From NCBI RefSeq assembly GCF_024349685.1, contig NZ_AP025944.1, positions 5,969,001 through 6,033,000 of the forward strand: a DNA stretch of 64,000 nt, given 5' to 3'. The notes under the pieces are model-generated. The model did no database searches, was not told the DNA's origin, and saw only the letters and a list, made by a program, of their open reading frames with translations. The position numbers were made by a program, and so were the translations under genes. Each line of letters starts with the position of its first letter. Position 1 is the stretch's first letter. This stretch comes from Pseudomonas sp. LRP2-20 (GTDB taxonomy: Bacteria > Pseudomonadota > Gammaproteobacteria > Pseudomonadales > Pseudomonadaceae). Below, one piece after another: positions 1 through 8,914 of this stretch.

Positions 1-152
1 CCCAGCGCCTGGCCGCCATAGGTGGCGAGCAGGGAGCCGGCGATACCCAGCAGAATGGTCATGATCCAGCCCATGCTGTCGTCGCCCGGCTTGAGGAAGC
101 GGGCCAGCAGGCCGACGATGAGGCCGATGAAGATGGTTCCAATGATGCCCAT
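1..152 (-). CDS. GlsB/YeaQ/YmgE family stress-response membrane protein (partial)
   Basis: The reading frame starts at the ATG at 152 and runs off the left edge, so only about 50 residues are visible. They begin MGIIGTIFIGLIVGLLARF, continue through a short KPGDD loop and enter a second glycine-rich hydrophobic segment. This two-to-three-helix pattern is typical of the small (about 80 aa) transglycosylase-associated/YeaQ inner-membrane proteins, which are usually stress-induced and of unknown molecular function. An AGAGGGA Shine-Dalgarno sits 7 nt before the ATG and is buried in a long hairpin described separately. The gene lies on the same strand as purK, downstream of it. Confidence 0.85.
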   Translation of the reverse strand, partial: MGIIGTIFIGLIVGLLARFLKPGDDSMGWIMTILLGIAGSLLATYGGQAL

Positions 153-158
153 GGCAGT

Positions 159-226
159 CCCTCTGAAATGAAGATGGAACAAGCCAAAGCCTAGACAGCG
201 CTTTGGCTTGTTGCCATTTCAGAGGG
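159..226 (-). promoter_or_regulatory. Long nested hairpin covering the Shine-Dalgarno of the GlsB-like gene
   Basis: Two perfect nested inverted repeats are visible. The outer arms are 12 bp (159-170 with 215-226) and the inner arms 13 bp (178-190 with 200-212), closing a 9-nt loop. Read on the minus strand, the last outer arm ends in CAGAGGG, which is the likely ribosome-binding sequence of the gene starting at 152. The structure could be the purK terminator, a translation-blocking leader, or both. It has no strong U tract. Confidence 0.6.
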
Positions 227-261
227 CAAGCCGCTGGCAGAAGTTCGATTGCGCGCTTCGA

Positions 262-1344
262 TCAGTTGCTGATCAACGCCTCTACTTCAGCGATTCTGGC
301 CTGGAGGGTGGCCATGTCCTGGCAACGCAGGGTGGCGTGGCCGACCTTGCGCCCGACCTTGAAGGCCTTGCCGTAGTGATGCAGGTGGCAGCCGTCGATG
401 GCCACTACCTTGTCCACCGCCGGCACTTCGCCGATGAAGTTGAGCATGGCGCTCTCACCGACTTTGGCGGTCGAACCCAGCGGCAGGCCGGCCACGGCGC
501 GCAGGTGGTTCTCGAACTGGCTGCACTCGGCGCCTTCGATGGTCCAGTGCCCGGAGTTATGCACACGCGGGGCGATTTCGTTGGCTTTCAGGCCACCGTC
601 GACCTCGAAGAATTCGAAGGCCATCACACCAACGTAATCCAGCTGCTTGAGCACACGGCCGACGTAGTCTTCGGCCAGGGCCTGCAACGGGTGCGCTTCG
701 CTGGCTACCGACAGGCGCAGGATGCCGCTCTCGTGGGTGTTGTGCACCAGCGGATAGAAGCGGGTTTCACCATCGCGGGCACGCACGGCCACCAGCGATA
801 CTTCGCCAGTGAACGGTACGAAGCCTTCCAGCAGGCATGGCACGCTGCCCAGTTCGGCAAAGGTATCCACCACGTCTTCAGGCGTGCGCAGCACCTTCTG
901 GCCCTTGCCGTCGTAACCCAGGGTGCGGGTCTTGAGCACCGCTGGCAGGCCGATGCTGGCGACCGCCGCGTCGAGGTCTGCCTGCGAGAGGATGTCGGCG
1001 AAGGCTGGGGTCGGGATGCCCAGGTCGCGGAACATGCTCTTCTCGAACAGGCGGTCGCGGGCGATGCGCAGGGCTTCGGCACTCGGGTAGACCGGGACGA
1101 ATTGCGACAGGAAAGCCACGGTTTCGGCCGGGACGCTTTCGAACTCGAAGGTCACCAGGTCGACTTCGTCGGCCAGCTGGCGCAGGTGGTCCTGGTCGCC
1201 GTAGTCGGCACGCAGGTGCTCGCCCAGCGGGGCGGCACAGGCGTCTGGCGCCGGGTCGAGGAAGGCGAAGTTCATGCCCAGCGGGGTACCCGCCAGGGCC
1301 AGCATGCGGCCCAGCTGGCCGCCACCGATTACACCGATCTTCAT
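262..1344 (-). CDS. purK: N5-carboxyaminoimidazole ribonucleotide synthase
   Basis: PurK uses ATP and bicarbonate to carboxylate aminoimidazole ribonucleotide (AIR) to N5-CAIR in purine synthesis in the cytosol. The 360-aa product begins MKIGVIGGGQLGRM, the N-terminal nucleotide-binding fold of the family, followed by an ATP-grasp domain and the PurK signature EIAPRVHNSGHWT in its second half. The longer upstream frame overlaps purE and was rejected; the start at 1344 gives the standard length and N-terminus. It is the second gene of a purE-purK operon, 10 bp after purE, so substrate can pass directly to PurE. Confidence 0.97.
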   Translation of the reverse strand: MKIGVIGGGQLGRMLALAGTPLGMNFAFLDPAPDACAAPLGEHLRADYGDQDHLRQLADEVDLVTFEFESVPAETVAFLSQFVPVYPSAEALRIARDRLFEKSMFRDLGIPTPAFADILSQADLDAAVASIGLPAVLKTRTLGYDGKGQKVLRTPEDVVDTFAELGSVPCLLEGFVPFTGEVSLVAVRARDGETRFYPLVHNTHESGILRLSVASEAHPLQALAEDYVGRVLKQLDYVGVMAFEFFEVDGGLKANEIAPRVHNSGHWTIEGAECSQFENHLRAVAGLPLGSTAKVGESAMLNFIGEVPAVDKVVAIDGCHLHHYGKAFKVGRKVGHATLRCQDMATLQARIAEVEALISN

Positions 1345-1354
1345 GGGTTCAACC

Positions 1355-1846
1355 TCAAGCCTGGCGCGGGTCTGGATTGTCCAGCACGGTGTCGGTCTGT
1401 TCGCTGCGGAACTGCTTGAGCGCCGCGTGATACTGCGGGTACTTGGCGCCCAGGATGCTCGCCGACAGCAGCGCGGCGTTGACGGCGCCAGCGCGGCCGA
1501 TGGCCAGGGTGGCCACTGGCACACCGGCCGGCATCTGCACGATCGACAGCAGCGAATCGACGCCCGACAGCATCGACGACTGCACTGGCACACCCAGCAC
1601 CGGCAGGTGGGTCTTGGCGGCACACATGCCTGGCAGGTGGGCAGCGCCACCGGCACCCGCAATGATCACCTCGATGCCACGCCCTTCGGCCTCTTCGGCA
1701 TACTGGAACAGCAAGTCCGGGGTGCGGTGGGCGGAAACCACCTTCACTTCGTAGGGAATGCCGAGTTTTTCCAGCATATCGGCGGTGTGGCTAAGGGTGG
1801 ACCAATCGGACTTGGAGCCCATGATCACGCCAACCAGTGCACTCAT
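1355..1846 (-). CDS. purE: N5-carboxyaminoimidazole ribonucleotide mutase
   Basis: PurE moves the carboxyl group of N5-CAIR to carbon 4, giving CAIR, the step after PurK. The 163-aa product contains the class I PurE motifs GSKSDW near the N-terminus, SAHRTPD near residue 40, and [11 protein letters not shown] about 25 residues later. These line the nucleotide-binding site and include the catalytic histidine. The ATG at 1846 gives the normal family start [14 protein letters not shown]; in-frame sequence upstream is low-complexity and not conserved-looking. It is first in the operon, behind a leader with a strong hairpin. Confidence 0.97.
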   Translation of the reverse strand: MSALVGVIMGSKSDWSTLSHTADMLEKLGIPYEVKVVSAHRTPDLLFQYAEEAEGRGIEVIIAGAGGAAHLPGMCAAKTHLPVLGVPVQSSMLSGVDSLLSIVQMPAGVPVATLAIGRAGAVNAALLSASILGAKYPQYHAALKQFRSEQTDTVLDNPDPRQA

Positions 1847-1890
1847 CGTCGAGCCTCTCCTGCAAGCGCCTTCTGGCGCGCTAAAAGCAA

Positions 1891-1920
1891 CAAGCCACGC
1901 AGGTGGACCGGCGTGGCTTG
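1891..1920 (-). promoter_or_regulatory. Perfect 10-bp stem in the purE leader
   Basis: CAAGCCACGC (1891-1900) pairs perfectly with GCGTGGCTTG (1911-1920) across a 10-nt loop. On the minus strand it is followed by a T-rich TTGCTTTTAGC and lies about 45 nt before the purE ATG. It may be an attenuator-like or mRNA-stability hairpin. No known riboswitch was recognised. Confidence 0.4.
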
Positions 1921-2119
1921 TCATACGGATTCTGATTCGACCGGGTCGGTCGAAGGCGCGGGATTGTAGCGTATTTCTGGGCGAGCCGCCCACCCCCACA
2001 AGCACATGTCGGATCAAAGGGCAAGCTGTCTCGCGGGACAACTTTTCCCTCTGCTCGAAGGTGCGACAGGCCCAGAGAATTCGCCCCTTCGCCACCGGTC
2101 ACCCTCGAAGGATGCAAAG

Positions 2120-2749
2120 ATGCTCAAAGCCCGCTACATCGCGCTCACCCTTGGCCTCGCCTGCAGCATGATCCTGCCCTCGGCCTGGGCAGCCAGATCC
2201 CTGGTGGTTACCGTTTATCCGCATGATGAACTGGCAGGTATCAGCGACAAGCAATTGCAGGATGACTACTTCCAGCACTGGCTCGATGAAATGCGTAGTT
2301 TCACGCAGCATCCGATCGAAGTGATCTTTCAACGCGCCATCCGGGGCCTGACCGACATCGACTATCGCGCGATGTCATCCACTCAGATACTCGATGCCTT
2401 CACCGAGGAAATAACGACTCAGCGTTCGGCCAGACCCTTCTCCTTCATGAACAAGGACCTGCTGCTGACCAAGGACAGCTATGACCGAAGCGGGCTGAAC
2501 TTCGTCGCAGGGCTTGCCCATTTCAACGGCAACACCGGCATCGCTTCGATGGTCACCTATGCGGCCCCCGGTCATGAACTAGGTCATATGCTTTCCGCCA
2601 CCCACGATAATGCAAAGACCGAGTTCAATGGCTGGTTCTGCGAAACCTACATGGTGCCCAATCGTGTGCCGCTGCGCTCCAACTGCTATCGATACAGCGA
2701 CCAGAACCGTGCAGCCATAGCCGACTACCTGAAGCACAACTCAAACTGA
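2120..2749 (+). CDS. Secreted metzincin-like (reprolysin-type) zinc metalloprotease
   Basis: I do not recognise a named gene. The 209-aa product starts with a clear Sec signal peptide (about residues 1-24, ending PSAWA). A zinc-binding motif HELGHMLSATHD lies at about residues 152-163. This is the metzincin HExxHxxGxxHD pattern with Ser replacing the usual Gly. Met178 in ETYMVPN, 16 residues after the third His, is a candidate Met-turn, and Cys174/Cys189 could form a disulfide. The ATG at 2120 was preferred over upstream in-frame starts because it puts the signal peptide at the N-terminus. The gene stands alone and its last 9 bp overlap the convergent LysR gene. Confidence 0.75.
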   Translation: MLKARYIALTLGLACSMILPSAWAARSLVVTVYPHDELAGISDKQLQDDYFQHWLDEMRSFTQHPIEVIFQRAIRGLTDIDYRAMSSTQILDAFTEEITTQRSARPFSFMNKDLLLTKDSYDRSGLNFVAGLAHFNGNTGIASMVTYAAPGHELGHMLSATHDNAKTEFNGWFCETYMVPNRVPLRSNCYRYSDQNRAAIADYLKHNSN

Positions 2750-3658
2750 GACCTCGCCCGGGCCACCTGCCGACTCCAGCTTGCGCCACAGCAGGCGCAC
2801 GTTGGCCTTGCGTACCAGTGCGCAGCGGTAAAGGCGGATTTCCAGCGGTACATGCCACTGGCTGCCTCCGCAGATCACCAGCTCACCGCGCTCCAGCTCA
2901 CCTCGCATGGACAGGCGCGGCACCCAGGCGATCCCCATCCCCTCCAGTGCCATGCTCTTGAGACTGTCAGCCATGGCCGTTTCATACACAGTGGTGTAGC
3001 GCAGGTTGCGCTGGCGCAGCAGCAAGTTCACCGAACGCCCGAGAAACGCGCCGGCACTGTAGGCCAGCAACGGCACGCTGGCATCGCCTTCCAGGTCGAA
3101 CATGGGCTTGCCATCGTTCCCCACGGCGCACACCGGCAGCATCTCGGTGGTGCCCATGTGCAGCGACGGGAAGATCTCGGCGTCCATCTGCAGCGCCGCA
3201 TCCGGGTCGTAGAAAGCCAGCATCAGGTCGCAGCCACCTTCCCGCAGGGCATGCACCGCGTCTCCGACGTTAGTCGCAACCAGGCGGGTGGCGATGTTCA
3301 AACCATCGTTGCGCAACTGGGCCACCCAGCGTGGGAAAAAGCCCGATGCCAGAGAGTGCGCGGCAGCCACCTGGATCACCTCGCCCTGGCCACCTTCGAG
3401 GTGGTGCAAATGGCGGAGAACTTCGCTCAACTGGTCGACAACAGTGCGCGCAGTGACGAGAAACAGCTGACCTGCCTCGGTCAGTTCTATCGGCGTGCGG
3501 GAACGATTCACCAAGGTCAGCCCCAGGGCCGCTTCCAGGCTGCGTATACGCCGGCTGAAAGCGGGTTGCGTGACGAAACGTCGCTCGGCCGCCTGGGAAA
3601 AACTGCGGGTGGAGGCCAGGGCACTGAAGTCCTCCAGCCACTTGCTTTCGAGGTTCAT
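2741..3658 (-). CDS. LysR-type transcriptional regulator next to aspA
   Basis: The 305-aa product has a LysR winged helix-turn-helix (about residues 5-64, with FSQAAERRFVTQPAFSRRIRSLE) and a two-lobed effector domain (about 90-300). The ATG at 3658 starts MNLESKWLEDFSALA, the usual position just before the HTH; the longer frame adds an unconserved leader. The gene is divergent from aspA with a 182-bp shared promoter region containing a LysR-type dyad, so it probably controls aspA and itself. The effector is unknown; an amino or dicarboxylic acid is a reasonable guess from context only. Confidence 0.9.
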   Translation of the reverse strand: MNLESKWLEDFSALASTRSFSQAAERRFVTQPAFSRRIRSLEAALGLTLVNRSRTPIELTEAGQLFLVTARTVVDQLSEVLRHLHHLEGGQGEVIQVAAAHSLASGFFPRWVAQLRNDGLNIATRLVATNVGDAVHALREGGCDLMLAFYDPDAALQMDAEIFPSLHMGTTEMLPVCAVGNDGKPMFDLEGDASVPLLAYSAGAFLGRSVNLLLRQRNLRYTTVYETAMADSLKSMALEGMGIAWVPRLSMRGELERGELVICGGSQWHVPLEIRLYRCALVRKANVRLLWRKLESAGGPGEVSV

Positions 3659-3725
3659 GAAGCAGATCTCCCGGCGTGCACCAAAATGGAACACGCTCGA
3701 ATGTCAATTGGCGTCACATGAAACA

Positions 3726-3744
3726 CTATGCCGTTTGTGCATAG
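3726..3744. promoter_or_regulatory. Candidate LysR-type operator between lysR and aspA
   Basis: CTATGC and GCATAG form a perfect 6-bp dyad with a 7-nt spacer, containing a T-N11-A core as in LysR-family recognition sites. It lies in the divergent promoter region, about 70 bp from the regulator ATG and 100 bp from aspA. Confidence 0.5.
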
Positions 3745-3840
3745 GTTAGCGTGCAACAGCATTGGCCGCAAAATCCCCTTCAGGCCTAGGATTGGCGCCA
3801 TTCCGGCATGTGCCGGGTCAAAATCGAGATGATATCCATC

Positions 3841-5265
3841 ATGTCCTCCGCTGCATCGTTCCGCGTCGAAAAAGATCTGCTTGGTACCCTTGAAGTCCCT
3901 GCCGATGCCTACTACGGCATCCAGACCCTGCGCGCTGCCAACAACTTCCACCTCTCCGGTGTTCCGCTGTCGCACTACCCGAAGCTGGTCGTGGCCCTGG
4001 CCATGGTCAAGCAGGCTGCTGCCGACGCCAACCGTGAGCTGGGTCACCTGAGCGATGCCAAGCACGCTGCCATCAGTGCAGCCTGCGCTCGCCTGATCAA
4101 AGGCGATTACCACGACCAGTTCGTGGTGGACATGATCCAGGGTGGTGCCGGTACTTCCACCAACATGAACGCGAACGAAGTCATCGCCAACGTCGCGCTG
4201 GAGGCCATGGGCCACCAGAAGGGTGAGTACCAGTACCTGCACCCTAACAACGACGTGAACATGGCGCAGTCGACCAACGACGCCTACCCGACCGCCATCC
4301 GCCTGGGCCTGCTGCTGGGCCACGACGCCCTGCTGGCCAGCCTCGACAGCCTGATCCAGGCCTTCGCTGCCAAAGGCAAGGAATTCGACCACGTACTGAA
4401 GATGGGCCGTACCCAGCTGCAGGACGCCGTGCCGATGACCCTGGGCCAGGAATTCCGCGCCTTCGCCACCACCATGACCGAAGACCTGCAGCGCCTGCGC
4501 TCGCTGGCTCCGGAACTGCTGACCGAAATCAACCTGGGTGGTACTGCCATCGGTACCGGCATCAACGCCGACCCTGGCTACCAGGCCCTGGCCGTACAGC
4601 GCCTGGCCACCATCAGCGGCCAACCGCTGGTACCGGCTGCCGACCTGATCGAAGCCACCTCCGACATGGGCGCCTTCGTGCTGTTCTCCGGCATGCTCAA
4701 GCGTACCGCGGTCAAGCTGTCGAAGATCTGCAACGACCTGCGCCTGCTGTCCAGCGGCCCGCGTACCGGCATCAACGAGATCAACCTGCCAGCGCGTCAG
4801 CCAGGCAGCTCGATCATGCCAGGCAAGGTCAACCCGGTAATCCCTGAGGCCGTCAACCAGGTGGCCTTCGCCATCATGGGCAACGACCTGGCCCTGACCG
4901 TCGCCGCCGAAGGTGGCCAGCTGCAGTTGAACGTGATGGAGCCGCTGATCGCCTACAAGATCTTCGACTCGATCCGCCTGCTCCAGCGCGCCATGGACAT
5001 GCTGCGCGAACACTGCATCGTCGGCATCACCGCCAACGAACAGCGCTGCCGTGAACTGGTCGAGCACTCGATCGGCCTGGTCACCGCCCTGAACCCGTAC
5101 ATCGGCTACGAAAACGCCACCCGTATCGCCCGCGTTGCCCTGGAAACCGGCCGCGGCGTACTGGAACTGGTGCGTGAAGAAAAGCTGCTGGACGACGCGA
5201 TGCTCGACGACATCCTGCGTCCGGAAAACATGATCGCTCCACGTCTGGTTCCGCTGAAGGCGTAA
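3841..5265 (+). CDS. aspA: Aspartate ammonia-lyase (aspartase)
   Basis: AspA reversibly deaminates L-aspartate to fumarate and ammonia, linking aspartate/asparagine catabolism to the TCA cycle. The 474-aa product is a full-length fumarase/aspartase superfamily member. It has the TSTNMNANEVIAN region, NNDVNMAQSTND, and the flexible-loop signature GSSIMPGKVNPV at about residues 322-333 that carries the catalytic serine. The start MSSAASFRVEKDLLG at 3841 fits the family; two upstream in-frame ATGs (3808, 3829) are possible but less likely. It is a single gene followed by a strong terminator. Confidence 0.96.
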   Translation: MSSAASFRVEKDLLGTLEVPADAYYGIQTLRAANNFHLSGVPLSHYPKLVVALAMVKQAAADANRELGHLSDAKHAAISAACARLIKGDYHDQFVVDMIQGGAGTSTNMNANEVIANVALEAMGHQKGEYQYLHPNNDVNMAQSTNDAYPTAIRLGLLLGHDALLASLDSLIQAFAAKGKEFDHVLKMGRTQLQDAVPMTLGQEFRAFATTMTEDLQRLRSLAPELLTEINLGGTAIGTGINADPGYQALAVQRLATISGQPLVPAADLIEATSDMGAFVLFSGMLKRTAVKLSKICNDLRLLSSGPRTGINEINLPARQPGSSIMPGKVNPVIPEAVNQVAFAIMGNDLALTVAAEGGQLQLNVMEPLIAYKIFDSIRLLQRAMDMLREHCIVGITANEQRCRELVEHSIGLVTALNPYIGYENATRIARVALETGRGVLELVREEKLLDDAMLDDILRPENMIAPRLVPLKA

Positions 5266-5324
5266 CCAGGCCGCTGCAAACAGTCTCACCAGGTCGAGGG
5301 ACTAGACACCTCTCAACCTTTCAA

Positions 5325-5356
5325 AGGCCCGAGCGCACGCTCCGGGCCTTTTTTTT
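5325..5356 (+). terminator. Rho-independent terminator of aspA
   Basis: AGGCCCG and CGGGCCT form the base of a GC-rich hairpin that is followed directly by an eight-T run, 60 bp after the aspA stop. Confidence 0.9.
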
Positions 5357-5411
5357 CGCCTGACAGAAGACATTTGGTGCCTGGGAGATCGAGTGCCGCC
5401 CGCGCGGCGCA

Positions 5412-5434
5412 TCGCGAATAAATTCGCTCCCACA
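5412..5434. repeat. REP-like element (single copy)
   Basis: TCGCGAATAAATTCGCTCCCACA is an interrupted palindrome ending in CTCCCACA. It resembles the repetitive extragenic elements common in P. putida and P. fluorescens. The rest of the aspA-araC gap shows nothing else clear. Confidence 0.6.
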
Positions 5435-5527
5435 GTTGTTTCGGGTCCGTCATGCCTGACTGCTTCTTTAATCGCCCGGCACGTAACTTGCTCCATAATG
5501 CTTCCCAGGCCCACGGGATGACCGAGC

Positions 5528-6520
5528 ATGCTGCACAGCCACCTGACCACCCTCAACGCGGTTTCGCTGATCCTCAACCTGTTCCAGGAAGAGGGTTGCG
5601 AGGCGACGACGTTGCTCGCCGGCAGCGGCATAGGCCCGGCCGACCTGGGCCATAGCGACGCGCGCATCACCACCCAGCAAGAGCTGCAGGTGTGCGCCAA
5701 TGCCGTGGCCCGGCGCGAGGAGATCGGCCTTGAGCTGGGCCGGCGCATGCATGTGTCGTGCTACGGCATGCTCGGTTACGCCCTGCTCTCCAGTGCCACT
5801 TTGGGTGACGCCCTGCGCCTGGCGCTGCACTATCCGGCACTGCTGGGAACAGTCTTCAAGCTGCGCCTGGTCGATGACGGCCAACGCGTCTGGTTCAGCG
5901 CCAGCGAATACCATGACAGCCCTGCCCTCGCCGCCTTCAATGCCGAATTCTGCCTGGTGTCGCTGAAAGTGATCTGCGATGACCTGCTCGGCCGCACGCT
6001 GCCGCTGCTTGGTGCACGCTTCGAGCACTCGCGACCCAGCTACCACAACCTCTACACCGGCGCCTTCCAGTGCCCACTGGCTTTCGACGCCGAGGACAAC
6101 GCCTTTGCCTTCGAACGGCGCTGGCTGGACATGCCATTGCCGCTGGCCGACCCGATTACCCACAAGGCCATGAGCGAGCGCTGCCGGCGCCTGAACCTGG
6201 AGTTCACCGGGCGCCAGGCCTGGCTCGGGCGGATCCGCCAGCTGTTGCTGCAACAGCTGGATGCGGCGCCGGGCCTGGAGGGGCTGGCGCGGCAGATGAA
6301 CTGCTCGTCGCGAACCTTGCGCCGGCACCTGCAGGCGCTGGGCTGCAGTTATCAACAACTGCTCGATGAACTGCGCTTCGATCGAGCCAAGCAATTACTG
6401 GCCGATGAGCAGATGCCGATCTACCGGATTGCCGAAACGCTGGGGTTCAGCGAGACCGCGAGCTTCCGCCATGCATTCCAGCGTTGGAGCGGTGTGGCGC
6501 CCAGCCATTTCCGCGGTTGA
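5528..6520 (+). CDS. AraC-family transcriptional regulator
   Basis: The 330-aa product has an N-terminal Arabinose_bd-type ligand domain (about residues 20-205, with the family-typical LELGRRMHVSCYGMLGYALLSSATLGDAL) and a C-terminal double HTH (about 240-328). Both AraC helices are visible: LARQMNCSSRTLRRHLQ and IAETLGFSETASFRHAFQRWSGVAPSHFR. This architecture is that of OruR/ArgR-like regulators of amino acid and amine catabolism. It lies 116 bp upstream of, and on the same strand as, the acetylpolyamine deacetylase, so a role in polyamine use is a reasonable inference. The start at 5528 gives a standard N-terminus. Confidence 0.92.
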   Translation: MLHSHLTTLNAVSLILNLFQEEGCEATTLLAGSGIGPADLGHSDARITTQQELQVCANAVARREEIGLELGRRMHVSCYGMLGYALLSSATLGDALRLALHYPALLGTVFKLRLVDDGQRVWFSASEYHDSPALAAFNAEFCLVSLKVICDDLLGRTLPLLGARFEHSRPSYHNLYTGAFQCPLAFDAEDNAFAFERRWLDMPLPLADPITHKAMSERCRRLNLEFTGRQAWLGRIRQLLLQQLDAAPGLEGLARQMNCSSRTLRRHLQALGCSYQQLLDELRFDRAKQLLADEQMPIYRIAETLGFSETASFRHAFQRWSGVAPSHFRG

Positions 6521-6636
6521 CCTGTAGCGGCCAACGAGCTTGGCCACATCGATCCCCTTTTGGCCGTTTGCGTCGTTCTCCGGCACTCGGCCGCCCGTGA
6601 AAATGGGCCCACGCCAGTACCACCGGAGAACAACAA

Positions 6637-7679
<1,043 letters not shown>

Positions 7680-7680
<1 letters not shown>

Positions 7681-8783
7681 TGGTCCGACTCAAGCGTCTG
7701 CTCGCCCCGTTCATCGCTGCCACCCTGTTCACCGGTGCCCTGCACGCTCAGGCCGAGCAGCGCACCCTGCGTGTGTATAACTGGTTCGATTACATCACCC
7801 CGCAGACCTTGAGCGACTTCCAGAAGGACAGTGGCGTCAAGCTGATCTATGACATCTTCGACACCAACGAAGCGCTCGAGGCCAAGCTGCTCACCGGCAA
7901 CTCCGGCTACGACGTGGTCGTGCCGTCCAACGTGTTCCTCGCCAAGCAGATCGAGGCCGGGGTGTTCCAGCCGTTGGACCGCAGCAAACTGCCAAACTGG
8001 CAACACCTGGACCCGGCGCTGATGAAGCTGATCGAAGCCAACGATCCGGGCAACAAGTTCGCCGTGCCCTACATGTACGGCACCATCCTGATCGGTTTCA
8101 ACCCGGACAAGGTCAAGGCCGTGCTCGGCGACCAGGCACCGGTCGACAGCTGGGACCTGATCTTCAAGGAAGAGAACATCGCCAAGCTCAAGCAATGCGG
8201 CGTGGCGCTGCTTGACTCGCCTTCGGAGATCCTGCCTCTGGCCCTGCAGCACCTGGGCCTGCCGCCGAACAGCGACAAGCCGGCCGACTACAAGAAGGCC
8301 GAGGAACTGATGCTGAAGATCCGCCCCTACATCACTTACTTCCATTCCTCGAAGTACATGGCCGACATCGCCAACGGCGATATCTGCGTGGCGGTGGGCT
8401 ACAGCGGCAGCTTCTCGCAGGCTGCCAACCGCGCCAAGGATGCGAAGAACGGCGTGGTGGTGGACATGCGCCTGCCCAAGGAAGGTGCGCCGATCTGGTT
8501 CGACATGCTGGCGATCCCGAAGAACGCGGCGAACCCGGCGGACGCCCATGCCTTCATCAACTACCTGCTGCGACCTGAAGTAATCGCGCCGATCAGCGAC
8601 TTCGTCGGCTATCCGAACCCGAACAAGGATGCCACCGACAAGGTCAGCCCGGCGATTCGCAACAATCCGAACCTGTACCCGACAGCGGAGGCGATGACCA
8701 AGCTGTATACCTTGAAGCCGCTGTCGCGTGAGGCTGAAAGGGCGCGAACTCGGGCCTGGACCCGGATCAAGTCCGGTACCTGA
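7680..8783 (+). CDS. Polyamine ABC transporter periplasmic binding protein (PotF/SpuD-like)
   Basis: The 367-aa product has a signal peptide (about residues 1-25, ending LHAQA) followed by [43 protein letters not shown] in the genome's reading, the hallmark opening of PotD/PotF spermidine/putrescine-binding proteins. A type 2 periplasmic fold follows over the whole length. It is coupled to aphA by a one-base overlap, which suggests that it captures polyamines or acetylpolyamines for deacetylation. No ATPase or permease genes are adjacent, so it must dock on a transporter encoded elsewhere or act in sensing. Confidence 0.92.
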
Positions 8784-8810
8784 GGTAAGCCAGGGGCTGC
8801 TTCGCAGCCC

Positions 8811-8894
8811 ATCGCCGGCAAGCTCGGCTCCTACAGGTCAAGCGCAAGCCTTGAGCTTTGCACTACCCCTGTGGGAGCCGGGCTTGCCGGCGAT
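8811..8894. repeat. Inverted pair of REP elements between convergent genes
   Basis: Two copies of a CGCCGGCAAGC..GGCTCC-type REP lie in opposite orientation (8811-8836 and 8868-8894). Together they can form a long hairpin between the binding-protein gene and the convergent MocR gene, where they may also end transcription. Confidence 0.8.
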
Positions 8895-8914
8895 GGGCCG
8901 CGCAGCGGCCCCAC

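Noticed and set aside
3655..5289. Long open frame antisense to aspA (544 codons)
   Set aside because: It is a shadow of GC-rich codon use in aspA: rich in His/Gln/Val/Gly, no family resemblance, no ribosome-binding site, and it spans the terminator and promoter region.
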